DNA of 64,000 bases from Filifactor villosus (GCF_042652965.1 NZ_JBHSHL010000042.1:1-64000), one strand, 5' to 3'; positions 33,868 to 42,969 are shown, numbered from the stretch's first letter. Program-made: numbers and translations. Notes: generated by a model from the sequence alone, not told the origin.

Positions 33868-33890
33868 GGTGCCCCCTGTATCGGGGGCAT
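33868..33890 (+). other. Short GC-rich hairpin between the zinc-ribbon genes
   Basis: TGCCCCC / GGGGGCA stem with a 5-6-nt loop right after the stop codon and just before the next RBS. No T tract, so more likely an mRNA processing or stability hairpin than a terminator. Confidence 0.5.
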
Positions 33891-33910
33891 AGATTCAAGG
33901 AGGCGATTGT

Positions 33911-34645
33911 ATGTTTTGCACAAAATGCGGAAACACAATATCGAAAGAAACAAAGTTTTGCACAAAATGCGGTGCTCCTGTTGCGAATAATAGTGTAAGC
34001 GGCAAGAGAGAAGTACCCGCAAAAAGCAAAAAAAGCGGGATTTTGGTAAACCTTCTCTTTGTTCTTCTGTCCCTGCTGATCATTGCGCTAATAGCAGGAA
34101 TGGGCTACTTTGTATTCAAGAATTTCCCAAGTCCCTTCTCCTCAAACAAAACGGTAGAGCATGAGGAAACGGAATGGAAGACGGAAAAATCAAAGGATGA
34201 TGATGAAAAGAAAGAAGAGGAGGATACTTCGTCGAATTCAAAGGAAGAAGGTTCAATGTCACAGGAACAGGAAGAAACATCCGGAGCCGAACAACCGTCT
34301 AAAACCGAAGTTCAACCGGGACAGTCCATTGAAAACGGAATCCAACCGAGCCAACCTCCCAATTCTGCAATGGCAGGTTTTATGATCTCGGACAGTGCGG
34401 TGCGTTACTTGGCAAAGGAAGACCTCTACGGTTTGAGCAAAGAACAACTTCGAATTGCAAGAAATGAAATCTATGCAAGACATGGAAGAAAATTCAAGGA
34501 TGAGGCCCTACAGGATTACTTCAACAGTCAGGAATGGTATATGCCCCTGATAGAGGCCGATGAGTTCGATAAGATGGTAAAACTCAGTGATGTGGAGCGA
34601 AAGAACCTCGACTTGATCAAATCGGTTGAGAACTCCATGCCTTAA
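33911..34645 (+). CDS. Zinc-ribbon, membrane-anchored YARHG domain protein
   Basis: A 244-aa protein: zinc ribbon C3-x2-C6...C17-x2-C20 (MFCTKCGN...FCTKCG), a membrane segment at about residues 43-67 (LVNLLFVLLSLLIIALIAGM), a disordered acidic/serine/glutamine linker (about 75-155), then a C-terminal YARHG domain (about 160-240) with the diagnostic RIARNEIYARHGRKF. YARHG domains are extracytoplasmic modules thought to bind envelope components; no precise role is known. RBS AAGGAGG. It lies 48 nt after the previous zinc-ribbon gene and is probably cotranscribed. Confidence 0.85.
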   Translation: MFCTKCGNTISKETKFCTKCGAPVANNSVSGKREVPAKSKKSGILVNLLFVLLSLLIIALIAGMGYFVFKNFPSPFSSNKTVEHEETEWKTEKSKDDDEKKEEEDTSSNSKEEGSMSQEQEETSGAEQPSKTEVQPGQSIENGIQPSQPPNSAMAGFMISDSAVRYLAKEDLYGLSKEQLRIARNEIYARHGRKFKDEALQDYFNSQEWYMPLIEADEFDKMVKLSDVERKNLDLIKSVENSMP

Positions 34646-34683
34646 TGAATATAAGACCACAACGAATATTGAAAGTAGAAAAG

Positions 34684-34729
34684 CTCCCTGTTTCGAGCAT
34701 TGACTTTAAAGAAAAGGAGACAGGGAGAA
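34684..34729 (+). terminator. Possible terminator hairpin
   Basis: CTCCCTGTTTC / GAGACAGGGAG arms separated by about 24 nt, 38 nt after the YARHG gene. The poor T tract makes function uncertain. Nothing else is recognised up to 35007. Confidence 0.4.
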
Positions 34730-35007
34730 GTTTCATATAGGAGAAGAATGGAGCAGAGTCTTTTGGACAGGATAAGTTGAGCAAGTATTTCCAAGAGCAT
34801 TAAAATCAGGCAAAAAGCCGGTGCTTTCACACATCGATATTCTTACCGATTTCAGCTGTGCGGTTAACTCGTTTGTATTATGATAAAAACACAAACGAAG
34901 GGTAACTATCAATATGCGATTACACCGGTGTAATCTTGCTTTTTATATGGATATAAGGTCTTTTTCTTCAAAAGAGAAACCGGACCGGACAGGAAGGAGA
35001 ATGTTAA

Positions 35008-35382
35008 ATGGCGGATATTTTTTCGAAGGGATTGACGACCCTCAATGTCGCAACCTCGACTTTTTTGGAAGAAAAGAAGATTCAAACTCATATAGACAGT
35101 TTGAATGAGGAGATCGCCCTCCTTGAGAGAGAAATCGGAAACTTTGTCTTTAGATCATGGGCGGATCACCAGGATGTTTCTGTGGAATCTTTTAAAGATA
35201 AGTTGGAGCTGATTTTGCAAAATCAAAAGAAGATTTTGGAGTGTAACGAGAATATAGAAGAACTTAGGAAGAAAAAGCATGAGATCTTGGGAACCAAGCA
35301 AAAAGGATTTTGCCCCAACTGCGGAGAGCCGCACGAAGCGACGATGAACTTCTGCAAAAAATGTGGAAGCAAACTTTCTTAA
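35008..35382 (+). CDS. Small coiled-coil zinc-ribbon protein
   Basis: A 124-aa soluble protein. Residues about 20-95 are predicted coiled coil (EEKKIQTHIDSLNEEIALLEREI, NQKKILECNENIEELRKKKHE). The C-terminus is a zinc ribbon (C102-x2-C105...C116-x2-C119). Third zinc-ribbon gene of this neighbourhood, with the ribbon at the other end. RBS GGAG 9 nt upstream. Function unknown. Confidence 0.75.
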   Translation: MADIFSKGLTTLNVATSTFLEEKKIQTHIDSLNEEIALLEREIGNFVFRSWADHQDVSVESFKDKLELILQNQKKILECNENIEELRKKKHEILGTKQKGFCPNCGEPHEATMNFCKKCGSKLS

Positions 35383-35518
35383 GTAAAAGTGCAGGACAAA
35401 CTCGGAGATAGCGTGGAGGTGGCTTTGTGAGCAATGACTTCCACATATTATCTCTTGTTGAACATACTGTGAAGTCGGTCGATGTTTTTGTGCTATCGGC
35501 TTGAGTCGGAACAAACAG

Positions 35519-35566
35519 AAATCTCTATGGTTATCATAACGAAAAGATAAGCATAGAGATTTTTTG
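35519..35566 (+). terminator. Terminator before der
   Basis: ATCTCTATG with TTATC pairs with GATAA and CATAGAGAT, followed by TTTTTT. It ends transcription coming from the zinc-ribbon region. Confidence 0.8.
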
Positions 35567-35623
35567 TGGACAGGCAGAAGGCTTGAACTATAAATAATTC
35601 TAAACCTTCGATCAAATCTATGA

Positions 35624-35629
35624 TATAAT
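35624..35629 (+). promoter_or_regulatory. -10 box of the der-plsY promoter
   Basis: Perfect TATAAT 45 nt before der; the -35 region (TAAACC at 17 nt) is weak. Confidence 0.45.
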
Positions 35630-35673
35630 AAAAAGAACGGGTAGAAAAATCGGAGGAGAGAAGGAGGAAGATC

Positions 35674-36987
35674 ATGCGTCCTATTGTTGCAATCGTAGGA
35701 AGACCCAATGTCGGCAAATCGACATTGTTCAATAAATTGGTAGGAAGTCGCGTAGCCATCGTCGAAGACACGCCGGGAGTAACACGCGACAGAATATACG
35801 GGGAGGCGGAGTGGCTGTCCAAGTACTTTACCGTTATCGACACGGGAGGGATTGACACGCAGTCCGATGAGATTATTCCCGCAAAGATGAGACAGCAGGC
35901 GGAGCTTGCGATGGATATGGCGACCGTCATCCTCTTCGTCGTCAACGGAAGGGACGGAGTAACGCCTCAGGACAGGGATATCGCCCTGCAATTGAAAAAG
36001 ACGAAGAAACCTGTTGTTTTGGTCGTAAATAAGGTAGATAATAAGAATCTGCCCGAGGACTTCTATGACTTTTATGAGCTTGGGATCGGTGAACCCATAG
36101 CGATATCCGCAGCAGTAGGACTTGGGATAGGGGACCTCCTCGACATCGTAATCGAGCACTTCGATGCGGATGCCGATACCGAGCAGGACGAAGATCTGAT
36201 TAAGGTCGCCATCGTCGGCAAACCCAATGCCGGCAAGTCCTCCATCCTCAATCGAACTCTTGGAGAAGAACGGGTCATCGTCAGCCCGATTGCAGGCACA
36301 ACGAGGGATGCGATAGATACCTATGTTACCATCAACGAACAAAGATACCTCTTCATCGATACGGCGGGAATAAGGAAGAGGAGCAAGATCGATGAAAATG
36401 TCGAGAAATACTCCGTCATCCGCTCCTATGCCGCGGTCGAACGTGCTCATGTCGTCCTTATGATCATCGATGCACAGACAGGGATCAGCGAACAGGACAG
36501 CAAGATCGCAGGGATCGCCCACAACTTGGGCAAGGCCGTCGTCATCGTCGTCAACAAGTGGGATCTGATCGAAAAAGATAACAACAGTGTCAAAGAATAT
36601 ACCGCATCTATTCGGGAAGAGCTGCCCTTTATGACATATGCGCCTATCATCTTCATCTCCGCGGTTACGGGGCAGAGATTCGATAAGATTGTAGAGATGA
36701 TCAACCTCGTCTACGCGGAATCGATCAAGAGGGTCGCAACGGGGCTTCTCAACGATGTCATAGGAGAAGCGGTCATTATGAACCAACCTCCCTCCGATAA
36801 GGGCAAGAGACTCAAGATCTACTACGCTACACAGGTTAGCGTCCAGCCGCCGTCCTTCAGCGTCTTTATCAACGATAAGGACCTCTTTCACTTCTCTTAC
36901 CAGAGATATTTGGAGAACAAAATTCGTGAGAACTTCGGGTTTGAAGGAACGCCGATTGTATTTTTTAAACGGGAAAAAAGGAGCTAA
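35674..36987 (+). CDS. der: Ribosome assembly GTPase Der (EngA)
   Basis: A 437-aa protein with two tandem GTPase domains and a KH-like C-terminal domain. First domain GRPNVGKST (about residue 9), DTGG, NKVD; second domain GKPNAGKSS (about residue 183), DTAG, NKWD. Der is needed for 50S subunit maturation. RBS GAAGGAGG. plsY follows after 3 nt and gpsA further on, the usual der-plsY-gpsA order of Bacillota. Confidence 0.97.
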   Translation: MRPIVAIVGRPNVGKSTLFNKLVGSRVAIVEDTPGVTRDRIYGEAEWLSKYFTVIDTGGIDTQSDEIIPAKMRQQAELAMDMATVILFVVNGRDGVTPQDRDIALQLKKTKKPVVLVVNKVDNKNLPEDFYDFYELGIGEPIAISAAVGLGIGDLLDIVIEHFDADADTEQDEDLIKVAIVGKPNAGKSSILNRTLGEERVIVSPIAGTTRDAIDTYVTINEQRYLFIDTAGIRKRSKIDENVEKYSVIRSYAAVERAHVVLMIIDAQTGISEQDSKIAGIAHNLGKAVVIVVNKWDLIEKDNNSVKEYTASIREELPFMTYAPIIFISAVTGQRFDKIVEMINLVYAESIKRVATGLLNDVIGEAVIMNQPPSDKGKRLKIYYATQVSVQPPSFSVFINDKDLFHFSYQRYLENKIRENFGFEGTPIVFFKREKRS

Positions 36988-36990
36988 TCG

Positions 36991-37608
36991 ATGTCATTTT
37001 GGGAAATCTATAATTGGAAATTCGTGCTTTTGTTGATCCTCATTGCCTACCTCGTCGGGAACATCTCACCTTCCTATCTTTTGGCAAAGAGGCGGAAGAA
37101 CATCGACATCCGCACCGTCGGTTCGGGCAACGCCGGCACGACCAACACCCTTCGCTATATGGGCAAGAAGGCGGCCGTGATCGTACTTCTCATCGATGCC
37201 TTAAAGGGATCGGCGGCGTCCTATATGGGCTACCGCTTGGGCGGAATCGAGATAGGATACCTCTGTGCTCTGGCTGTGATCGTGGGCCACGTGTTTCCCG
37301 CTCTTTTGAAGTTCAAAGGAGGAAAAGGAGTTGCCACTTCGATCGGCTCGATTGTCGTCTTGGCACCCTACCTTGTCTTGGTTGCACTGATTATTGCCCT
37401 TCTGGTTATTTGGAAAACACGCTATGTCAGCTTGGGAGCGATGACGGGAGTCTTTCTCTACACCGTGTTGATGATAGCGACCGGAGCGAGGGGAATCCCT
37501 TTAGCAGTGGCGATCCTGCTATCGGTCTTTATTGCCTTTACGCACCGAAGCAATATTGTAAGACTCAAAAACAAAACCGAGAGAAAACTGGGTGAGAAGG
37601 TCGAATAA
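36991..37608 (+). CDS. plsY: Acyl-phosphate:glycerol-3-phosphate acyltransferase PlsY
   Basis: A 205-aa integral membrane enzyme with about five to seven membrane segments. It acylates glycerol-3-phosphate using acyl-phosphate, the first step of phospholipid synthesis with PlsX. Conserved motifs: GNISPSYLLAK, GSGNAGTTNTLR and LKFKGGKGVATSIG. RBS AAAAGGAG. It supplies lysophosphatidate, and gpsA downstream makes its glycerol-3-phosphate substrate. Confidence 0.97.
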   Translation: MSFWEIYNWKFVLLLILIAYLVGNISPSYLLAKRRKNIDIRTVGSGNAGTTNTLRYMGKKAAVIVLLIDALKGSAASYMGYRLGGIEIGYLCALAVIVGHVFPALLKFKGGKGVATSIGSIVVLAPYLVLVALIIALLVIWKTRYVSLGAMTGVFLYTVLMIATGARGIPLAVAILLSVFIAFTHRSNIVRLKNKTERKLGEKVE

Positions 37609-37655
37609 AACTCATTCGTCTAAAGAACGCAACAACGAAGGAGACACTAAAGACA

Positions 37656-37908
37656 ATACCGCATAATTTGAAACAGCGGAAGAACTTCCGTTTTTCCCGG
37701 ACAGATATATTTTCGGAAAGGATCGCTTATACTATTTTTCGTTTGAAATCTCAGGTCATAGAATATATTATTACCGGAAAACGATTCGGATTGATCGTAT
37801 GCTTCAAAGTACTCAGGTAGTCACTTTAAATAGACAATAGTATCAGAGGCTTTCTATATCTTGCGAAACAACGGAAAAAACTATTTTGTATCTTTGTGCA
37901 CTACTTCC
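37656..37908 (+). repeat. RepC interrupted by RepB
   Basis: Left end ATACCGCATAATTTG at 37656 and right end TTTGTGCACTACTTCC at 37893-37908, separated by a complete RepB at 37730-37842. Without RepB the RepC would have its usual length of about 140 bp. Confidence 0.75.
37730..37842 (+). repeat. RepB nested in RepC
   Basis: TACTATTTTTCGTTTGAAAT to ACTTTAAATAGACAATAGTA, with the internal ATTACCGGAAAACGATT segment shared with other copies. Confidence 0.8.
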
Positions 37909-37952
37909 TAAATAAACAACAGACGAAATACGTAAGGATAAGGAGAAGAAAG

Positions 37953-38954
37953 ATGGAAAAAATCTGTGTGATAGGAGCGGGAAGCTGGGGAACGGCTTTG
38001 GCGGTTACCCTGGTCGACAACGGCCATGATGTCGTCCTCTATATGAGGAGGAAGGAGCAGTATGAAGAGACCCTCTCGACGGGAAAAAATCTTCGTTACT
38101 TCCCCGATAAGGTCCTTCCCGAAGCGTTAAAATACTCCAATTCTTTGGACGAAGCCCTGGAAGGTGCCGGTGTAGTCGTATTGGCGGTATCTTCTCAAGG
38201 CAACAGGGAAACCATGGAGAACATCAAGGCTCTGGTAAGCAAAGATGCCGTCATCGTCAATGTGTCCAAGGGGTTGGAGAAGGGAACGGGATCCCCCTGT
38301 TCACAGATCTCCAAGGAGATCCTTCCGAATCATCCCTTCGCCGTTCTTTCGGGCCCCTCTCATGCGGAAGAAGTCATGCTCAGGATGCCGACCGCTTTGG
38401 TCTGTGCATCCGAAAAGCTTGAGATCGCCGAAAAGATCCAGGACATCTTCTCCAATCACTATATGAGGGTCTATGTCAACGAAGATGTCGTCGGAGTGGA
38501 GCTCGGAGGAGCTCTCAAAAATATTATCGCCTTCGGCATCGGAGTGGTCGACGGCCTGGGCTTTGGAGACAATACCAAGGCGGCGATCATGACGAGGGGG
38601 ATCGCCGAGATCACGAGATTCGGAGTAAATATGGGAGCTAAGGTCGAGACCTTCCGCGGTCTTGCAGGAGTGGGAGACCTTATCGTGACCTGTACCTCCA
38701 TGCACTCCCGTAATCGAAGGGCGGGCATCCTCGTAGGCAAGGGCTATCGGCTGGAAGAGGTACAAAAAGAGATCAATATGGTTGTCGAAGGGATCATTGC
38801 CACAAAGGTCATCGGAGAAATGGCGAAACAAAGAGGAGTCGAACTGCCCATTACACAGGAGATCTATAGTGTACTCTTTGAAGGCAGTGAAGTGAGAGAT
38901 TCCGTCAAAGCCCTTATGGGTAGGGAGAAAAAACACGAAGTGGAGCGTTTTTAG
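37953..38954 (+). CDS. gpsA: Glycerol-3-phosphate dehydrogenase [NAD(P)+]
   Basis: A 333-aa enzyme reducing dihydroxyacetone phosphate to sn-glycerol-3-phosphate for lipid synthesis. N-terminal Rossmann motif IGAGSWGTALAV, then VNVSKGLEKGTG, VLSGPSHAEEV, the catalytic lysine region GGALKNIIAFGIGVVDG and LAGVGDLIVTCTS. ATG at 37953 after AAGGAGAAG. Separated from plsY by the RepC/RepB insertion, which may have broken or altered the operon. Confidence 0.97.
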   Translation: MEKICVIGAGSWGTALAVTLVDNGHDVVLYMRRKEQYEETLSTGKNLRYFPDKVLPEALKYSNSLDEALEGAGVVVLAVSSQGNRETMENIKALVSKDAVIVNVSKGLEKGTGSPCSQISKEILPNHPFAVLSGPSHAEEVMLRMPTALVCASEKLEIAEKIQDIFSNHYMRVYVNEDVVGVELGGALKNIIAFGIGVVDGLGFGDNTKAAIMTRGIAEITRFGVNMGAKVETFRGLAGVGDLIVTCTSMHSRNRRAGILVGKGYRLEEVQKEINMVVEGIIATKVIGEMAKQRGVELPITQEIYSVLFEGSEVRDSVKALMGREKKHEVERF

Positions 38955-39032
38955 CTCCTGTTATCTATAAAAGATTGAAGGAGGCTCGGACTTGCTTTTG
39001 ACTGTTCTTTGATCTCTTCATATAAGAATATA

Positions 39033-39081
39033 AGAGCGTATATTTACAAAAGTAGAAACATTGTAAACATACGCTTTTTTT
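39033..39081 (+). terminator. Terminator after gpsA
   Basis: GCGTAT-A-TTTACA / TGTAAA-C-ATACGC stem followed by seven T (39075-39081). Confidence 0.85.
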
Positions 39082-39139
39082 GTTAGAATAAAACAAAGGA
39101 ACAATAGTACGAGATATTGATTTGAGAAGGAGGCCCCCA

Positions 39140-39868
39140 ATGCTTAGGATCGCGATCTGTGATGACGATAAGGCCCTGTGTGCCGATTTGGAGAAGAAAC
39201 TTGAGGAGTATCGAGGAGTATTTCACCTTGATATGGAAGTGGAAGTTTTTTATCGGGCAGAGACTTTGGTAACCTACCTGGAACAGGGTAACTCCTTCGA
39301 CATCATCCTTCTCGATATCGAACTTGAAACGATGACGGGAGTCGGTGCTGCCCGTAAGATACGCAGAGAAATGGACGATTATATCACCAAAATCGTGTTC
39401 ATCTCGTCAAAGGAAGGCTATGAACAGGAACTCTTCGATGTTCAACCGCTGAATTTTCTGCGTAAGCCCATCGACAGCCGGAAGCTGTTTAAGTGTATCG
39501 AGCTTGCAGCCAAACTTCTCGAGAAGGGCAATGAGGTCTTTGAGTATAGGGTCTCAAGAGAGACGAGAAGGGTGCCTGTCAAGAAGATCCTTTACTTTGA
39601 AAATAACCTGAAGAGGATGAAGATCGTTACGACTACGGGAGAAGAGTATTTTTATGCCGGGCTCAAATCAGTATTGGAGCAACTGCCGGCAAGCTTTGTA
39701 TCGACTCACGTATCGTATATTGTCAACTATGACTATATCGAACGGATCGACAGCAAGGAGGTAACGATGACTAACGGGAAGGTGATCCCCGTCAGCAAGG
39801 GTCGGATCAAAGACCTCTACGAGATGCAGGCGATAAGAGGGAGGGAGGTCCGTGATGTCAACCTATGA
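39140..39868 (+). CDS. LytTR-type response regulator
   Basis: A 242-aa two-component regulator. Receiver domain (1-120) with acidic pocket ICDDD, phosphoacceptor Asp in DIILLDIELE (about residue 56), VFISSKE and lysine in FLRKPID. The C-terminal LytTR DNA-binding domain (about 135-235) shows VPVKKILYFENNLKRMKI and FVSTHVSYIVNYDYIERI. It belongs to the AgrA/ComE class. ATG at 39140 after GAAGGAGG. It overlaps the kinase gene by 14 nt. No agrB, agrD or other peptide gene is seen nearby, so the signal and target are unknown. Confidence 0.92.
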   Translation: MLRIAICDDDKALCADLEKKLEEYRGVFHLDMEVEVFYRAETLVTYLEQGNSFDIILLDIELETMTGVGAARKIRREMDDYITKIVFISSKEGYEQELFDVQPLNFLRKPIDSRKLFKCIELAAKLLEKGNEVFEYRVSRETRRVPVKKILYFENNLKRMKIVTTTGEEYFYAGLKSVLEQLPASFVSTHVSYIVNYDYIERIDSKEVTMTNGKVIPVSKGRIKDLYEMQAIRGREVRDVNL

Positions 39869-41162
39869 ACTGGTATTTCTTTTAACGACACCCCTACATT
39901 CCTTGAGTGTCTTTCTCTTGTTTCGGAGTGTTTTTTCCGAGAAGAGGGAAGACTATAGAGCGTTTTTGGAACTTGTGTCTTACGGGATCTATACGATCCT
40001 TATTATTGTAGTGTTTTGGTTTATAAGACGGCCTGTGGGATTTTTGGTCTTAAATATACCCTCTTTTTTTATACTGTCGCTTCACTATAAGTCCGAGATC
40101 CTTCAACGTAGCATAAGAATTATAAGCTCTTACTTTGTGTTGTTGATCTTAGAGGTTTTGATTGTAGGATCGATAGGTTTTTTTGAGGTGGATATTGTTG
40201 AACATATGAAGTTTGATTCAATATTTGGCATTATTATAACAAGGGTGATAACTGTCGCGGTCTGTTACTTGATGTATCGTTATAGAAAGATCATCAAGAA
40301 GGAAAAGAGCATCCCGAACTACTACTATCTGATCGATATGCTGATACTGATCGGGACCTTGTACCTGTTTATTACATCTCTGGAGAAAGATTCTCTCACC
40401 CTGATTCATATCGTTATCAGCAGTATGATTGTAATTGTTGTCAACGCATTGGTCTATCTTACGGAAGAAAAGATCTATTCCTTTATGCTGATCCGCAATG
40501 AGGCGGTCACACTGAAATTGCAGACGGAAGCCTACGAAAATCAGACCGAGATCATCAACCGTTCTCTCTCGGAGATCAGAGCTCTCAAACATGATATGAA
40601 AAACCACCTCCTCTACATCGACTCCCTCTATCAAACCGAGGGAGGAAAACAGGCAAGAGGGTATCTCCGCTCTGTTTTGCAACAGATGGAGGGAGATAGG
40701 AGACAAATCAGCTCCGGAAATTTTATCGTAGACAGTATCTCCAACCTTAAACTGAAGGAGATCCATAAAACGGGTGCGGATGTCAGAACGGACGTAGCGA
40801 TCCCGAAAGAGCTTAACATCCTCGCCTATGACCTGATCGTGATCCTCGGCAACCTCTTCGACAACGCAATAATCGCTTTGGAGAAGATGGGGAAGGGACC
40901 CAAGCTATTTTCCTTTGCCGTCAAGGAGAGCAAAGGAACCTTGATGGTGTTTATGGATAACAGCTTCGATGGAAGGATCCGTGAGGAAAAAGGCAGACTC
41001 CTAACGCTTAAAAAAGAACAAGGCGAACACGGAATGGGGCTCAATAATATAAGAAGGATCGTTGATAAGTACGGAGGAGAGATGGAAGTGAGCTATGCTG
41101 GAGATACCTTTTCCGTTTTCCTGATCCTGCCCTACAAGGTACCTCCTTCCAAAGAAGGGTAG
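39855..41162 (+). CDS. GHKL-domain sensor histidine kinase (AgrC-like)
   Basis: A 435-aa protein. The N-terminal 200 residues hold about six membrane segments. Then comes a dimerisation helix with the phosphoacceptor histidine (ALKHDMKNHLLYID, about residue 245), and a GHKL ATPase domain with N box GNLFDNAIIALE (about 335) and G box GEHGMGLNNIRRIV. Start at ATG 39855 after GGGAGGT; an in-frame GTG lies 3 nt earlier. Partner of the LytTR regulator. The architecture matches peptide-sensing kinases, but no ligand gene is present. Confidence 0.92.
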   Translation: MSTYELVFLLTTPLHSLSVFLLFRSVFSEKREDYRAFLELVSYGIYTILIIVVFWFIRRPVGFLVLNIPSFFILSLHYKSEILQRSIRIISSYFVLLILEVLIVGSIGFFEVDIVEHMKFDSIFGIIITRVITVAVCYLMYRYRKIIKKEKSIPNYYYLIDMLILIGTLYLFITSLEKDSLTLIHIVISSMIVIVVNALVYLTEEKIYSFMLIRNEAVTLKLQTEAYENQTEIINRSLSEIRALKHDMKNHLLYIDSLYQTEGGKQARGYLRSVLQQMEGDRRQISSGNFIVDSISNLKLKEIHKTGADVRTDVAIPKELNILAYDLIVILGNLFDNAIIALEKMGKGPKLFSFAVKESKGTLMVFMDNSFDGRIREEKGRLLTLKKEQGEHGMGLNNIRRIVDKYGGEMEVSYAGDTFSVFLILPYKVPPSKEG

Positions 41163-41880
41163 AAAAGACGGAAGCGCGAGTCGTATGCTGTCATCCGTTT
41201 GAATCGTCGATACAAACGGCTTGCATCCCCTAAATTTCGGAACGGTTTCTTGTATTTATAGGGGCGGATCTTTTCGTACATTCGGAGAACGGTATGATAT
41301 ACGGATAGGGCTTACTTTTCTTGACGATCAAAAAAACGAATGGGAGCGAAGAAACTCCTGAAGGAAGTGTCCCATAGTCCGAATATCTGAACTTCAACGG
41401 ACTGTTTATCGAACGTTAATATTATTCTGAGAGAACTGCCGGAAGCGTTAGTGTGTACGAGATGAGGGCAGTCTAAAACGGGTGCGGGATTTGAACCGTA
41501 TCCACAGGAGATAATAGTATCAAGTCGAAACAACAAGCCGAAGAAGTTCTTTTTTTATGCGATTATAGAAGTGAAGAAGTAGAACCGTTCCGGAAATTCC
41601 CTCGAATAAGCTAATTCTTCCATCGAAGAAAAAATATAAATAAAGATATGGTAAGATAGGATCATCAGAAGAGGGTAGAGAACGTGAGGAGTAGTCTGAA
41701 GGGAAAGAAAATATCTTGTTATACTTTACTTTATTATACGAGGGAAATAATAGACCAAGGGGAAGTTATTCCATTGATTTCCAGACGCCGGATGGTGTTC
41801 CGGAAGGAACTGTATCGGTTAGAGTATCAGAATCAAACTTTTAAGGAGACACTGCATCATTTAAAAAGACATATTGACAC
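41163..41880. other. Spacer without a supported gene
   Basis: About 720 bp. A weak hairpin CCGTTTG / CAAACGG lies at 41195-41219 after the kinase gene. Diverged repeat-like sequence ends ATCCACAGGAGATAATAGTA near 41521. A plus-strand open frame from 41684 runs into RepA and is not convincing. Confidence 0.5.
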
Positions 41881-41988
41881 TACTATTCTTTTGAACAGTG
41901 GATATAAACAATCTGTGACCCATAGAAGACAACATAGTTTTTCGTCATCGAAAAATAGATATATCCACACTTCTATTGAAAAATAGTA
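41881..41988 (+). repeat. RepA, well-preserved copy
   Basis: TACTATTCTTTTGAACAGTG to CTATTGAAAAATAGTA. The arms GTGGATATAAAC and GATATATCCAC can pair to form a hairpin. Near-identical to the copies at 30849 and 53445. Confidence 0.9.
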
Positions 41989-41999
41989 TGAAATCGGTG

Positions 42000-42101
42000 T
42001 TATAAGAGGGGTATATATTTCTTAAAACCATACGTTTCATGGGATTTTTGTTATCTGTAAATTAAGAGCAGAAACGCTGTGTACCTTTGTGTGGTATTTC
42101 C
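42000..42101 (+). repeat. RepC right part
   Basis: Ends TTTGTGTGGTATTTCC (42086-42101), 27 nt before the next start codon. The left part is diverged. Confidence 0.5.
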
Positions 42102-42128
42102 TTAATTGATTAGAGGGGATGAGGTGGT

Positions 42129-42944
42129 ATGAAAAGAAAAATAATGATCGTTTTCTTTATGGTTGCTCTTTTTGCGGGTGCAGGTCTTTTTTTTAGAGCT
42201 ACATCTCAAAGTTTAGGTGTTTCTACATCTGAAGGACAGAAAACGGAGCAATTCCAAAACCGTCAAGTAAGCAAGGAGTTGGATCGGTCGGATAAAAAAT
42301 CTCATCTTTTGATGGACAACTTTTGCATTGATACCGGAGGAAGATATTGGTATCAAACGGAAGGAAATATCGCCTATAAGATGAGCGTGAAAAATGAAAG
42401 ACCGACAGAAATGAAGGTCACCATCTTTACTCCCGACAATGAAGAGTTTGATTTTCTCGTGGGTCCGAATGATACAGACGAGTTTACGACAAATGATGCA
42501 AAGGAAGGAAGATATGAGATCGACTTTCAAAATGAGGAAGGAGATCCCGAAGGCAGATTCAGTTTGGAGGTTTCCGAGGTTCCTTTTTTAAACAAAAAAC
42601 CAAAGCCGAATAAGGAACAGAAAAAACAGTCGGATAAAAAATCTCATCTTTTGATGGACAACTTTTGCATTGATACCGGAGGAAGATATTGGTATCAAAC
42701 GGAAGGAAATATCGCCTATAAGATGAGTGTGAAAAATGAAAGACCGATAGAAATGAAGGTCACCATCTTTACTCCTGACAATGAAGAAGTATATTTTGTT
42801 GTAGGTCCGAATGATACGGGCGAGTTTACGGTAAACGAGGCAAAAGAAGGGAAGTATGATATCGACTTTCAGAATGAGGAAGGAGATCCCAAAGGTAGAT
42901 TCAGTTTGGAGGTTTCCGAAGTTCCTTTCTCTAAAACCGAATAA
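42129..42944 (+). CDS. Secreted protein with a near-perfect tandem domain duplication
   Basis: A 271-aa protein of unknown function. An N-terminal signal sequence or anchor (KIMIVFFMVALFAGAGLFF) is followed by two copies of a domain of about 100 residues, starting SDKKSHLLMDNFCIDTGGRY at about residues 54 and 168 (period 114 aa, 342 bp). The copies differ at only a few positions in protein and DNA. Each domain is beta-rich with one cysteine, and contains MKVTIFTPDNEE and VGPNDT. RBS at GAGGGGATGAGG. The duplication is recent. Confidence 0.8.
   Translation: MKRKIMIVFFMVALFAGAGLFFRATSQSLGVSTSEGQKTEQFQNRQVSKELDRSDKKSHLLMDNFCIDTGGRYWYQTEGNIAYKMSVKNERPTEMKVTIFTPDNEEFDFLVGPNDTDEFTTNDAKEGRYEIDFQNEEGDPEGRFSLEVSEVPFLNKKPKPNKEQKKQSDKKSHLLMDNFCIDTGGRYWYQTEGNIAYKMSVKNERPIEMKVTIFTPDNEEVYFVVGPNDTGEFTVNEAKEGKYDIDFQNEEGDPKGRFSLEVSEVPFSKTE
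42288..42934 (+). repeat. Tandem 342-bp coding duplication
   Basis: Unit 1 starts TCGGATAAAAAATCTCATC at 42288; unit 2 starts with the same bases at 42630. Long stretches are identical and a few substitutions separate them, mostly in the second half of the unit. Confidence 0.9.
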
Positions 42945-42969
42945 GGGATACTATCTGTTTGAATTTGTC

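Noticed and set aside
41478..41505. tRNA-like segment (minus strand GGTTCAAATCCC)
   Set aside because: It looks like a T-loop, but the flanking bases do not form a T stem and no cloverleaf can be drawn; more likely chance within diverged repeat DNA.
41684..41986. Plus-strand open frame of 100 codons
   Set aside because: The last 35 codons are translated RepA sequence, and the same peptide appears from the reversed copy at 30853. The first part has no family resemblance and only a weak RBS.
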